From CALVGQ01 sp964370435 (lineage in GTDB: Bacteria; Bacillota_I; Bacilli_A; Erysipelotrichales; Erysipelotrichaceae), in contig CAYJJG010000009.1 of NCBI GenBank assembly GCA_964370435.1, forward strand, positions 1 to 58,696: a stretch of 58,696 nt of DNA, in the 5' to 3' direction. This document shows positions 1 to 9,200 of this stretch, piece after piece; within the stretch, counting starts at the first letter, position 1; every line of letters begins with the position of its first letter. The position numbers were made by a program, and so were the translations under genes. The notes beneath the pieces are model-generated. The model made no database searches. It saw only the letters and a list, made by a program, of their open reading frames with translations, and was not told the DNA's origin.

Positions 1-1473
1 TTCCATAAACACAATAAATTCATCACCACCCAAACGAGCAATAATATCATTTTTTCTAAAAGAATTTCTTAAGTGATCTGCCGTATCGCGAAGTACATCA
101 TCACCAAAATAATGACCTAAATTATCATTGATTGCCTTAAAATTATCAATATCTATTACGAAAAAGGCATGTTGACCAATTGTTGAATTATTTATTATTT
201 GTGTAATTAATTCTTCAGCACTAATTTTGTTATAACACTGTGTTAATAAATCTATCTTAGAGCGTTCCTCTAACATTTTTTGTTCATGGATATCTAATCC
301 TTTACCTATAACAAAAATAGGCTTATTTTCGGCATTATTCACCACTTGATAAACTAATCTAAAATAGTGATACAGTCCATTTTCTTGTAAATAGCGTATA
401 TCTAGTGGTTCATATATACCCTTTTTCATATTATCAGCTAGATGTTTGTAAGTTTCTATATCATCTGGATGAATAATATTGTGATTTAACACCGTAAATA
501 AAGGTACTGAAACACCATCAACATTACCAAACTTGCCTATTCCTGTTCCATAGTAACGAATTAAAGAAGATCTAACATCATAAGAGAAAAACCAATCATC
601 TGATAATTTTGAAACAGTATTAAACACAGTGCGATCTGATATTCTATTTACAAAATAAGTTTCATAAAACACCTCGTCATCGCCACCTAAAACATTCACT
701 CTTAAATCTCTTATAAAGCTTACAACTACTTCTTCACCGCTAAGCTTAATTTTATTTAAAGTTACTTCACTAGGTATCTCTACACCATCATTAGTCAGAT
801 GGACCCATGGAAATTTATGAAATCCATTGATAAATCCCTTTTTTAAATGCTCAATCGCAAAGGTTTTACTCAGTTCTCCATTAGGTTGAAATTCAGGTGA
901 AAATTTATCAAATTCATCAATGAACTGATTTTCATAATCTAAATTAAATAATTCTAAAGCTCGGTTGTTACCCAGTATAATTTGTAAATCTTTATTCCAC
1001 AAATTAACACAAAAAGGTGTAACATCAATTATAGATTTATAGGTACTAGCAAAATTATGTTCTTTTTCAATTTGTTCTACATAAGGCTCAATATCATTAA
1101 ACTGTACTAATAAATAATTACCTCCATATTGATCTTCTCCCCCATCAATTCTTGTTAATGAAGCTTGTGCATCAAACATCAGCCCAAAATTAGTTTTATA
1201 ACGCCAACTAAATTGATGATATCCATCAGTAAGTGCTATTATAAACATTTCCTTAAATTTATCCATTGAAAATTCAATGTCTTTTTGTTCATGTTCTAGT
1301 ATACTTGCAAAACTGTTAAAAAATGCATTTGAATCACTATATCCCATTGATTCAAAGATACTCTCGTGACAATAAACAATATTAAATTGACTATCAAATA
1401 GAATAGTATACGGTGTTTTTTGTGCTAAACTAACTAAAATTGCAGTGGTAATGCTTTCTTTTGTATTACTCAT
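1..1473 (-). CDS. PAS-domain diguanylate cyclase (GGDEF), 3' end cut by window
   Basis: This minus-strand gene enters from the left edge; 491 codons from its ATG are visible and stay open. The N-terminal ~400 residues look like three PAS-type sensor modules (roughly 15-130, 140-260 and 270-395). A GGDEF domain follows, with a DxLTxxxNK-like entry at the linker, a VIDIDNFKxINDxxGH segment, and the signature RLGGDEF with GGDEF at residues 482-486, just before the edge. GGDEF proteins make cyclic di-GMP from two GTP. No transmembrane segment or signal peptide is apparent, so the sensor is probably cytosolic. The start has an AGGAGG site five bases upstream. It lies 16 bp after the pyridoxal kinase gene on the same strand, so the two are probably co-transcribed. 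Whether an EAL domain follows cannot be seen. Confidence 0.9.
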   Translation of the reverse strand, partial: MSNTKESITTAILVSLAQKTPYTILFDSQFNIVYCHESIFESMGYSDSNAFFNSFASILEHEQKDIEFSMDKFKEMFIIALTDGYHQFSWRYKTNFGLMFDAQASLTRIDGGEDQYGGNYLLVQFNDIEPYVEQIEKEHNFASTYKSIIDVTPFCVNLWNKDLQIILGNNRALELFNLDYENQFIDEFDKFSPEFQPNGELSKTFAIEHLKKGFINGFHKFPWVHLTNDGVEIPSEVTLNKIKLSGEEVVVSFIRDLRVNVLGGDDEVFYETYFVNRISDRTVFNTVSKLSDDWFFSYDVRSSLIRYYGTGIGKFGNVDGVSVPLFTVLNHNIIHPDDIETYKHLADNMKKGIYEPLDIRYLQENGLYHYFRLVYQVVNNAENKPIFVIGKGLDIHEQKMLEERSKIDLLTQCYNKISAEELITQIINNSTIGQHAFFVIDIDNFKAINDNLGHYFGDDVLRDTADHLRNSFRKNDIIARLGGDEFIVFME

Positions 1474-1489
1474 AATAACCTCCTGAATA

Positions 1490-2293
1490 TTAATCTAAAT
1501 GGTCTAAGTATTGTTCGATAAACAAGGGTTTACCGGATGATTTTTTTTGATGTAAGGAAATAACATGAAAAAGGAATTCCATTGCTTTATGCGCACTTTT
1601 CTTCAAATCCTTTGTTGCTAATAATTGAGAAATTAGAACTGCTGAAAACATATCACCTGTTCCCATAACTTTCGTTTCTACTACATCATAAGTTAAAGAA
1701 AAAGTCATATTTTTTATATGGCAGTAACCATATACAGCAAATTTATCCTCAAAAGGAACACTAGTAATTATTATAGATTTTGTTGTTAATGCTTTAAGTT
1801 TTTCAATAAGCTCTTTAGCTTCATTATCATTAATAGTCTTTAATACTACATCATTATCTGCTAACAATAATGCTTCTGTATAATTTGGTATAATTAAATC
1901 AGCATGCTGACATAAAGTTTTCATTTGTTCTACAATATCTATAGATAGACCGCTATATAATTTTCCATTATCAGCCATAATAGGGTCTACTACTTTAAAT
2001 CCAGTATTTGCTTTAAACACTTGTACGATCCAATCTCTTTGTAAATCACTGGCAATATAACCGCTACACAGCACATCAAACTGAATGTCTAATTGCTGAT
2101 AAACTTCATACGCGCTCTTCATATAGTTTAAATTGTCTTGTAAAGCGTATTTTTTATAATTAAAAGTATTAGATATTAAAATAGTAGGCAAATTATATGT
2201 TTGATGCCCATAATAAGAAAAAATTGGATTCATAGCTGCTAATGCAACTTTTCCATGACTTGGCATATCATTAATTAACAAAATATTTCTCAT
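1490..2293 (-). CDS. pdxY: Pyridoxal/pyridoxamine kinase, PdxY-like
   Basis: The 267-residue protein belongs to the ribokinase-like pyridoxal kinase family, which phosphorylates pyridoxal, pyridoxamine or pyridoxine with ATP to supply PLP. Family features seen are the N-terminal NDMPSHGKVALAA stretch that binds the vitamin, VDPIMADNGKLYSG in the centre, the IIPNYTEALLL segment, and the ATP-site/anion-hole motif GTGDMFSAVL near residue 210, whose Asp is the catalytic base. The length is normal. The gene has an AGGAG site and a TATAAT box just upstream, placed directly behind the terminator of the S9 peptidase gene, so it probably starts its own transcript and shares it with the diguanylate cyclase gene. 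PdxY versus PdxK substrate preference cannot be decided from sequence. Confidence 0.85.
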   Translation of the reverse strand: MRNILLINDMPSHGKVALAAMNPIFSYYGHQTYNLPTILISNTFNYKKYALQDNLNYMKSAYEVYQQLDIQFDVLCSGYIASDLQRDWIVQVFKANTGFKVVDPIMADNGKLYSGLSIDIVEQMKTLCQHADLIIPNYTEALLLADNDVVLKTINDNEAKELIEKLKALTTKSIIITSVPFEDKFAVYGYCHIKNMTFSLTYDVVETKVMGTGDMFSAVLISQLLATKDLKKSAHKAMEFLFHVISLHQKKSSGKPLFIEQYLDHLD

Positions 2294-2324
2294 TAAATTA
2301 CTCCTAATAGTCCCATTCTATCAC

Positions 2325-2330
2325 ATTATA
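2325..2330 (-). promoter_or_regulatory. Putative sigma-A -10 box for the pyridoxal kinase gene
   Basis: On the minus strand a perfect TATAAT lies about 32 bp upstream of the kinase start; 17 bp further upstream is only a weak -35 (TTAAGA) that falls inside the preceding terminator hairpin. Judged from consensus only. Confidence 0.4.
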
Positions 2331-2341
2331 ACAAAAAGAAA

Positions 2342-2360
2342 AAGCCCTCTTAATGGGCTT
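2342..2360 (-). terminator. Intrinsic terminator of the S9 peptidase gene
   Basis: On the minus strand AAGCCC and GGGCTT form a six-pair stem with a seven-base loop, followed by TTTTTC and more Ts. The hairpin overlaps the peptidase stop codon by two bases. Confidence 0.7.
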
Positions 2361-4350
2361 ATTTACAATATTGTTCAAACCATGAATTAATCTCTTGAAG
2401 ACGACGTCGACGATGTTTTGGTTTACCTCCACGACTTAGTTCATGATTTTCATTTTTAAATAGACACAACCTTGTATCTACACGATGTATTTTTAGCGCC
2501 TGAAACATTTGTAGTGCTTCTGCCATCCAACAACGATAATCTTCATTAGAATGGATAAACAAAGTAGGAGTTGTAGCCTTATCGGCATATTTTAATGGAG
2601 AAAAAGACCACATTCTTTCCATATTATCCCATGGTGTTGATGCCATTTGACTCATATTATGATAATATCCTATATCTGTAGTTAATGACTTAGAAATCCA
2701 ATTAGCTATTGAACGCTGTGATGCTGCGCAACAAAATCTATCGGTATGTCCAATAATCCAATTAACCATAAATCCACCATAACTTCCACCAGTAACCGCT
2801 ATCTTAGATTGATTGATATTTTGATATTTTTGTAAAACTTGATCACAAAAATTCATTAAATCTTGATAATCTACTGTTCCATATTTATTAACTAAGTGCA
2901 TGAATTCATTACCACGTCCATCTGAACCACGCGGATTACAAAACATAACAAAATAACCCATCGATGCCCATACTTGCATTTCATGAAAAAACGTTTCACC
3001 ATATACTGTTTTTGGTCCGCCATGGATATCAAAAACAGCTGGATATTGTTTCGTTTTATCGAAATTGCGTGGTTTTATAACCCATCCATCAATACGAATA
3101 TTATCACTATTAATGAAACTTAGTTTTTCTAAAGGAAGCACTTCTTTATCTTCTAAAGCAGTATTAATTGTAGTCAATTTTTCTTCTTTATTATTTTTAA
3201 CTTGATATACTTCTTGAAGCATTAAATCACGCATACCTACAAATACAACTTGTTCCTCTTGAACATCGAAACAGTCTACACTACCTTCTTTAAATGTTAA
3301 TGGAGATAGTATCCCATCTAGGCTTAAAGTATAAATGTTAGATGCATTATCTACTGTACAAACCATGTATATCAACTTATTTTTAACAAAAAAACTTTCA
3401 CCACCATATAGTTTAGCGTCACTACCTACGGTATTACCTACTGATAAATCCTCTTCAAAGAAGCATTCGATTTTTTTAGTTTGTAAATCCATTTTATAGA
3501 ATTTAGCATTTTCACTAGTACCCCATTTTTTAAAATCAGTAGCAGTGAATACTAACGTATCTTCAATAAGTGCAATATTTCTAACACTTGTTATTTCTTG
3601 ACCTAAAAGTAATTCAGAAGCTTTAGTAGTTAAATCAATTTTAGTAATGGAGGAATACTGGTTATCCATATCTTGATATTCATTACCCACTACAATAAGT
3701 GTTTTTTTATCTTCACTTAAAGTAAAGCTATGGACATCCATCAGCATTGGTGTTAATAATTCTACAGTTTCTTCATAAGTATCCACTAAATATACTTGCT
3801 TACGTAGCTTATTAATAAAGCCTCTTCCATTAAACCAATAAGGTAATTCATCCAATACTTCATAATCTTTTTCTTCTTCTAACTGTGTTTTCATTTCACT
3901 TTTTTCTTCAACAGTTAAATTTTTGATATCCGGTTTATTTAAGTCTTTTAATGCAATAACCACAGCGAAGCGCTCATCAATGAACTTTAAAGTATTTACT
4001 TGTAGTGGAATACTAAAAGCTTTTTGAGCCTCTCCTCCAGTTAAATCTAAACGATAATAACTAGTTAAATCTTCAAAATTAGCCTTAGCTTTTTCTACAG
4101 CTTTATCTCTATCATGAGGGAATAAAACACAGTTGTTGTTTTCCCATATTATCCCTCTTTCGTTGGTAGAGGTCAATTGTTTTAACTTCCTATCCATAAA
4201 ATTATAACTATACAAATGATGTCTATAATTATTTTTTTTCATATCACCTTGACTAACTACCATAGTACATAAACTGTTATCAGGTGACAATTTAAGTTCT
4301 GAAATATACTTATAATCACATAAATCTTCTACTAGTATTGATTTTTTCAT
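2359..4350 (-). CDS. S9 family peptidase (acylaminoacyl-peptidase / DPP-IV-like)
   Basis: The 663-residue protein has the two-part layout of prolyl oligopeptidase-family enzymes. The N-terminal ~400 residues form a divergent beta-propeller, and the C-terminal ~260 residues are an alpha/beta hydrolase. The nucleophile motif GGSYGGF places Ser523. By position in the fold, Asp604 (in HSNEDYRC) and His636 (in KNENHELS) complete the triad. DIHGGPKT near residue 440 is the usual oxyanion-hole region. No signal peptide is seen, so it probably acts on short peptides in the cytosol. It has its own terminator. An inverted repeat with an embedded TTGACA lies between this gene and the tetR-type gene upstream. 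Specificity within S9 (acylaminoacyl- versus dipeptidyl-peptidase) is not decidable here. Confidence 0.9.
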   Translation of the reverse strand: MKKSILVEDLCDYKYISELKLSPDNSLCTMVVSQGDMKKNNYRHHLYSYNFMDRKLKQLTSTNERGIIWENNNCVLFPHDRDKAVEKAKANFEDLTSYYRLDLTGGEAQKAFSIPLQVNTLKFIDERFAVVIALKDLNKPDIKNLTVEEKSEMKTQLEEEKDYEVLDELPYWFNGRGFINKLRKQVYLVDTYEETVELLTPMLMDVHSFTLSEDKKTLIVVGNEYQDMDNQYSSITKIDLTTKASELLLGQEITSVRNIALIEDTLVFTATDFKKWGTSENAKFYKMDLQTKKIECFFEEDLSVGNTVGSDAKLYGGESFFVKNKLIYMVCTVDNASNIYTLSLDGILSPLTFKEGSVDCFDVQEEQVVFVGMRDLMLQEVYQVKNNKEEKLTTINTALEDKEVLPLEKLSFINSDNIRIDGWVIKPRNFDKTKQYPAVFDIHGGPKTVYGETFFHEMQVWASMGYFVMFCNPRGSDGRGNEFMHLVNKYGTVDYQDLMNFCDQVLQKYQNINQSKIAVTGGSYGGFMVNWIIGHTDRFCCAASQRSIANWISKSLTTDIGYYHNMSQMASTPWDNMERMWSFSPLKYADKATTPTLFIHSNEDYRCWMAEALQMFQALKIHRVDTRLCLFKNENHELSRGGKPKHRRRRLQEINSWFEQYCK

Positions 4351-4402
4351 ATTATTACTCCTTTATTGATAAATTTTACTTTATTTTATATTCAAGGTAA
4401 AG

Positions 4403-4431
4403 AAAAACTATATGTCAACCATATAGTTTTT
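4403..4431. terminator. Perfect inverted repeat: terminator of the RND/TetR operon or operator of the peptidase gene
   Basis: Twelve-base arms AAAAACTATATG / CATATAGTTTTT flank a five-base loop. On the minus strand the right arm ends in TTTTTC, so it can terminate the pump-tetR transcript that ends at 4437. The loop and arm also contain TTGACA, a perfect -35, with TTGAAT (17 bp on) or TATAAA (22 bp on) as poor -10 candidates for the peptidase gene. An operator role is therefore also possible. Confidence 0.6.
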
Positions 4432-4436
4432 TAAAT

Positions 4437-5018
4437 TTAACTTAAGCTTTTTTTAATTATCATCACTGTATTATTGATATGAGTGTCTAAGTCATAATCA
4501 AACTTTTTATTATCCTCTTTAATAGATGAAATAGTCATGTGAGCACAAAATGCACTTGCTAAAACATAGCGTTGGTAATCTTGACCCAAGCCAATATTAA
4601 TCTGCCCTTCTTTGATACCGGCATCAATGATTTTATCAGCTAAATTTAAAAATTCAGTCAATATTTCTTTAGATAATACTCTATGATTATCTAATTTGAA
4701 ATTAATATTTTTTAATATAGCATAATCACTAGACGGTGCATGACTACATGTTTTTAATACTGATCTTATTTTAGTATCAAAGCATTCTTGAGAATCGATT
4801 ATTCTAATAATCTCAGCAATCTTTTTTAAAATGAAGTAATTTATACTTTTTAAAATAATTTCATCTTTAGATTTAAAATATTCATAGATTGAACCTTTTG
4901 CAATATTAGCCGCTCTTGCAATTTCTTCAACTTTTAATTCTTTAATATCCTTACCTTGTTTTGTTAAATTACTTACCGCATCATAAATAAGTTCTTCTTT
5001 TTTTATTAGTATTTTCAT
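4437..5018 (-). CDS. TetR family transcriptional regulator
   Basis: This 193-residue protein has the N-terminal helix-turn-helix of TetR repressors. The segment VEEIARAANIAKGSIYEYFKSKDEI (residues ~30-54 in two parts) matches the Pfam TetR_N pattern, and the all-helical remainder is the ligand-binding and dimer domain. It begins 2 bp after the stop of the RND pump gene on the same strand, so both come from one transcript. A perfect TGACCG-N2-CGGTCA dyad sits between the pump's -10 box and its ribosome binding site. The simplest reading is that this protein represses its own operon and is released by a pump substrate (inference). Confidence 0.9.
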   Translation of the reverse strand: MKILIKKEELIYDAVSNLTKQGKDIKELKVEEIARAANIAKGSIYEYFKSKDEIILKSINYFILKKIAEIIRIIDSQECFDTKIRSVLKTCSHAPSSDYAILKNINFKLDNHRVLSKEILTEFLNLADKIIDAGIKEGQINIGLGQDYQRYVLASAFCAHMTISSIKEDNKKFDYDLDTHINNTVMIIKKSLS

Positions 5019-5020
5019 GC

Positions 5021-8000
5021 TTATTCACCAGTATTAACAACTTTTCTATTACGATAGAAATAACTATAAATTATTGGTACTACAAAGAGTGTTAGTATCG
5101 TTGCATAAGTTAGCCCTCCAATAGTAACTATAGCCATTCCTTGCATCATTTCAGAACCTTCTCCAATTCCCAGTGCCATCGTAGTCATTGCAAGAATAGT
5201 AGTTAAGGCTGTCATTAATATTGGTCTAAGGCGTGTTTTCCCTGCAGTAATAAGCGCATTATGTAAATCCATATCATCATTAATACATTGATTAACATAG
5301 TCAATGAAAACAATACCATTATTTACTACTACTCCACTTAATACCAAAAATCCTAACATTGAAATGATACTTAAATCTTGATTAGTAAGAAATAATGCTA
5401 GTAAACCCCCTGTAAATGCTAATGGTATTGTAAACATAACAATAAATGGATATAACAGACTTTGAAATTGAGCAACCATAATCATATAGATAAAGGTAAT
5501 AGCTAGTCCAATCATTAATATTAAAGAATTCATAGTTTCCATGATGGTTTCATTTTCACCACTAAATTCGATCGTAACTCCGCTCGGTAAATCTGAAATA
5601 TCTAAATTTTCCTCAACATCTCGTGTAACTAAAGCAACATTATGACTATCTTTAATTGTTGCACTAACACTTTTATAACGACGTGAATTATCACGATTTA
5701 CTGATTGTGTTCCATAACCCTCTTCCATCTTAGTAATATCGCTAATTTTTACATCAACAGTTTCATTATCCTTCGTTCCCTCTAAAATAAGTTCTTCTAA
5801 GTTGTGGTCATTTACCCAAGTACTTTCATCTTTTAAGACTATTACAGGATAATCTTTATTATCTATGGTTAATGTTGTGCTTGTTGTTTCAGTAGCAATA
5901 TCTTCACTTACTGCTTGGAACACTTGAGCAACAGTAAGTCCTACTTCCATAGCTTCATTTTTATCTACTACAATACGAAGTTCATGAACTGGATCTTCTA
6001 AACCATCACTAACTTCATCAATACCTTCGAATTGAGTTAATTTTTCTCCAATAATACGTGCTGATTCATGTAAATCGTCTAAATTATCAGTGTATACATT
6101 AACAACTAAACCACTTCCAGTCAGTGCACTCATATCCATATTATTAGAGGATATCGTAGCATCAACTGGATGTTTTAGAATAATCGTTTGTAATTGATTT
6201 TCAATGGCATCAAATGAGGCATTATCTTCAGTAATAATATAGAAAGTAGCTTGAGAAGAACTTCCGCCTCCCATCAACAACATCGATGAGCCTGAAGAAT
6301 CTATGGTAACACCAGCAGTATTAACACCTTCAATTAGTTCAAATTCTTCTAATAGTGCACTCATAACTACTGTAGTTTCTTCCATAGTAGCTTCTTCATT
6401 TTGCATAGCAGCAGTTAAAGAAATTTGTGTAGATGCCATTTCTGGTATCATCACCATACCCATGTTAAAAGCTAACACAACACTTGTTACAAATAAAATG
6501 GCACTACTAAACAATACTACAAAACGGTGTGATAAAGACCATTTTAATAGTGATTCATATACCTTAACCATATTTTGAAAAAATCCATCATTTTCATTAG
6601 GTGTTTTAGTTAAAATCTTGCTCGACAACATAGGCACTAAAGTTAAAGCAATGATTAAAGATGCCAATAAACTATAAGCAATTGTTAATCCCATATCAAC
6701 AAAAAGTTGTCTTGTAATACCCGTAGTGAAAACTATTGGTAAAAATACACAAACTGTAGTTAGTGTAGAAGCAATAATAGCACCTGAAACTTGTTTAGCA
6801 CCATTAATTGATGCTTGTATAATTCCAATACCTTGACTACGCATACGATAAATATTTTCTACGACTACTACAGAGTTATCAACCAACATCCCTACCCCTA
6901 AGGCTAACCCAGATAAAGAAATGATATTTAATGTAATATCTGAAAAATACATTAATACTAGAGTAAACATTAAACTAAAAGGTATACTTATACCAATAAC
7001 AATAGTAGGTTTTATATCTTTTAAAAATAGCATTAATACTATGACTGCTAAAATTCCACCGTACATAAAATTTTGTAAAACAGAAGCAATAATCATATCG
7101 ATATATACACCTTGATCCATCAATGTTGCATAGTTCAAGTCTTCATACTCTTCCATTAATTTTTCAAAAGTTGCATGAACCTCATCCGTTACTACTGCCG
7201 TAGATGAGGTTGAAGTCTTTTGAAAAGAAATCATAACCGCTTCATTACCATTAACTCTAGTAAAGATTTCATCACTATTATTAGCAATACTAATTTCAGC
7301 TAAATCTCCTAAATAAACATCATTAACTCCTTCAATATTTAGTGGTAAAATTAATAAATTATTTAGTTGTTCAAGACTTGTAAAAACATCTCCAACTTTT
7401 ACTAAGATTGTTTCATCTCCTGATGCTATATAACCAGCAGGCATAGAAAAATTACCAGCTTGTAATATGCCACTAATCATGTCTGTCGTTAATATTCCTG
7501 AGATATCTGCAGCTTTTAATGCATCTACTTTAGCCTCTTCTAGGTCATCTAAACCATCTTCAAGCTGTTTTTTAGTTGCTTCTAAACTTTCTTTAGTATT
7601 AGTTAATGTTATTTGTCCCACAGCTAGCTCACTACCTATAGTAATTTTTCCACTTTCTAATTGTGATTGAAGATTATTAAGATCACTTACATCAATCCCA
7701 TTATTCACTAACATACTAGAAGCACTGTCTTTAACCGCTTCAGCTGTCGCTAATTCTACTTCAAGATTACTTAATCGTGTTACAGCATCAGTATATTGTG
7801 CTTTTAAGGATTGCAATTGTTTACTGCTTGCTTGAACTACAAGTAGCTTTTCATTAAAATAAGCAATAGCTTCACCATAAGTAGTTAAGGTTGCAGAAAC
7901 TGAACTACCTCCTAAAGCAAGTTCAACATTTAATGCTAAAGCATTCATTTCAGTTGATAAATCACTAGGTAAGGATGTTGAAGCTGCATCTACATTAGCA

Positions 8001-8965
8001 GGGTCATTCACATAAGTATTTAATTTAGTAAGCGCAGATTGAATTGAGGTTGCTAAACCTTCCTGTGCATCAATCATTGCATCAATCCCCCCTGGTAATG
8101 CATTGACTTCTTCGTACGCTGCTACAATACCTTTAAAAGCTGCTTGTTCAGCAGTTAATTGTATAATTTGGGCATCCATTGCGATAAGATTGGTAGCGGC
8201 TTGTTGTAAAGCGATACTTGTATCTGCAAGTTCACCAACAGCCTTATCAGTTTCGCTGTCCATTTCCTCTTCAGCTGATGTTATTTCATCTAATCCTTCA
8301 TTTACCTCTTTTAAACCATCACGCAATTCTTGTTCTGCTTCAGCTAAATCACTATCAATACTGTTTAATATTTGAAAATTAACAGCATCTATTTTTTCTT
8401 GACTAAGTGTTATATGTACGGTTTCCTCTAAAAGTCCTGATGCACTAGCAGATGCTACACCAGGAGTTTTTTCTAATTCTGGAATTATCTCATCATTTAC
8501 AAAATCACTTAACTGTTGTATATCCATTCCATTAACATCAACAGTTGCCATCATAATGGGCATCATATTAGGGTTTATTGCCATTAAATTTGGTGCACTT
8601 GAAGTATCTGGTAATATACCTTCAACCATATCAATATTGGCATTAAGATTAATCATGGCACTATCCATGTTGGTATCATCAACAAATTCTAGAATAATCA
8701 TCGATAGATTATCACTAGAAGTTGAACTCATATTAACTAAGTTCTCAGTTGTTGCTACAGCAGCTTCAATAGGTCTTGTAACCTCTGCTTCTACTTTTTC
8801 TGCACTGGCACCAGGATAAGTAGTATATACCACTACTACCGGTAATTCCATTTCAGGAAGCAAGTCTGTAGTTGATTCCATGAACGAAATTACACCAAGT
8901 AACAGGACCATTACAACCCCTACAATCACGGTATATGGTTTTTTTACACTAAAATTAGAAATCAT
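5021..8965 (-). CDS. RND family efflux transporter with large coiled-coil insertion
   Basis: The 1314-residue protein belongs to the AcrB/HAE-1 type of RND proton-driven exporters. It has a first membrane helix at ~12-32, the porter-domain motif PGASAEKVEAEVTRPIE, and the TM4 motif GMLVDNSVVVVEN with the Asp expected in the proton relay. The second half repeats the fold (a second helix block near residue 850 and a final block after ~1150). Typical AcrB-type proteins are about 1030-1050 residues. The excess lies mainly between residues ~205 and ~500, which is acidic, Ala/Leu/Glu-rich and predicted coiled coil by eye, inside the first extracytoplasmic loop. No membrane-fusion protein or outer-membrane channel gene is nearby, as expected in a monoderm. 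It is co-transcribed with the tetR-type gene. Substrate unknown. Confidence 0.9.
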   Translation of the reverse strand: MISNFSVKKPYTVIVGVVMVLLLGVISFMESTTDLLPEMELPVVVVYTTYPGASAEKVEAEVTRPIEAAVATTENLVNMSSTSSDNLSMIILEFVDDTNMDSAMINLNANIDMVEGILPDTSSAPNLMAINPNMMPIMMATVDVNGMDIQQLSDFVNDEIIPELEKTPGVASASASGLLEETVHITLSQEKIDAVNFQILNSIDSDLAEAEQELRDGLKEVNEGLDEITSAEEEMDSETDKAVGELADTSIALQQAATNLIAMDAQIIQLTAEQAAFKGIVAAYEEVNALPGGIDAMIDAQEGLATSIQSALTKLNTYVNDPANVDAASTSLPSDLSTEMNALALNVELALGGSSVSATLTTYGEAIAYFNEKLLVVQASSKQLQSLKAQYTDAVTRLSNLEVELATAEAVKDSASSMLVNNGIDVSDLNNLQSQLESGKITIGSELAVGQITLTNTKESLEATKKQLEDGLDDLEEAKVDALKAADISGILTTDMISGILQAGNFSMPAGYIASGDETILVKVGDVFTSLEQLNNLLILPLNIEGVNDVYLGDLAEISIANNSDEIFTRVNGNEAVMISFQKTSTSSTAVVTDEVHATFEKLMEEYEDLNYATLMDQGVYIDMIIASVLQNFMYGGILAVIVLMLFLKDIKPTIVIGISIPFSLMFTLVLMYFSDITLNIISLSGLALGVGMLVDNSVVVVENIYRMRSQGIGIIQASINGAKQVSGAIIASTLTTVCVFLPIVFTTGITRQLFVDMGLTIAYSLLASLIIALTLVPMLSSKILTKTPNENDGFFQNMVKVYESLLKWSLSHRFVVLFSSAILFVTSVVLAFNMGMVMIPEMASTQISLTAAMQNEEATMEETTVVMSALLEEFELIEGVNTAGVTIDSSGSSMLLMGGGSSSQATFYIITEDNASFDAIENQLQTIILKHPVDATISSNNMDMSALTGSGLVVNVYTDNLDDLHESARIIGEKLTQFEGIDEVSDGLEDPVHELRIVVDKNEAMEVGLTVAQVFQAVSEDIATETTSTTLTIDNKDYPVIVLKDESTWVNDHNLEELILEGTKDNETVDVKISDITKMEEGYGTQSVNRDNSRRYKSVSATIKDSHNVALVTRDVEENLDISDLPSGVTIEFSGENETIMETMNSLILMIGLAITFIYMIMVAQFQSLLYPFIVMFTIPLAFTGGLLALFLTNQDLSIISMLGFLVLSGVVVNNGIVFIDYVNQCINDDMDLHNALITAGKTRLRPILMTALTTILAMTTMALGIGEGSEMMQGMAIVTIGGLTYATILTLFVVPIIYSYFYRNRKVVNTGE

Positions 8966-8977
8966 TGTTTTCTCCTT

Positions 8978-8991
8978 TGACCGAACGGTCA
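8978..8991. promoter_or_regulatory. TetR-type operator dyad
   Basis: TGACCG-AA-CGGTCA is a perfect 14-bp dyad apart from its 2-bp centre. It lies at about +4 to +17 of the predicted transcript and touches the AAGGAG ribosome binding site of the RND gene. TGACCGN2CGGTCA-like dyads are typical of TetR repressors next to drug pumps; the repressor gene is in the same operon. Confidence 0.8.
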
Positions 8992-9000
8992 GTCATATTA

Positions 9001-9028
9001 ATTATATAGACTTATATGGCATAGTCAA
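9001..9028 (-). promoter_or_regulatory. Sigma-A promoter of the RND-tetR operon
   Basis: Minus strand: TTGACT (9023-9028), 16-bp spacer, TATAAT (9001-9006). The start point is expected near 8994, immediately before the TetR dyad, so a bound repressor would block initiation or clearance. Confidence 0.75.
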
Positions 9029-9154
9029 GTTTATTTTATAACTACATTAAAGATTTTAACCCTAATTCAATAAATTAAAACTCCCTTATCATTTTAGGAG
9101 CTTTTATTAAAAATATACTTATAATCTTATATTAGAATTTAGAACATAAAAAAA

Positions 9155-9184
9155 GATGTTATTTCCTAAATTAGGTTTAACATC
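9155..9184. terminator. Terminator after the YjjI-type gene
   Basis: Arms GATGTTA / TAACATC enclose 16 bases. The minus strand continues into TTTTTTTATG and the plus strand into TCTATTTTTTT, so it can act in both directions. It lies 17 bp after the stop of the glycyl radical enzyme gene. Confidence 0.7.
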
Positions 9185-9200
9185 TCTATTTTTTTACTAT

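Noticed and set aside
6303..8819. Several plus-strand frames of 64-91 codons
   Set aside because: They are antisense shadows of the RND transporter gene, without ribosome sites or domain-like composition.
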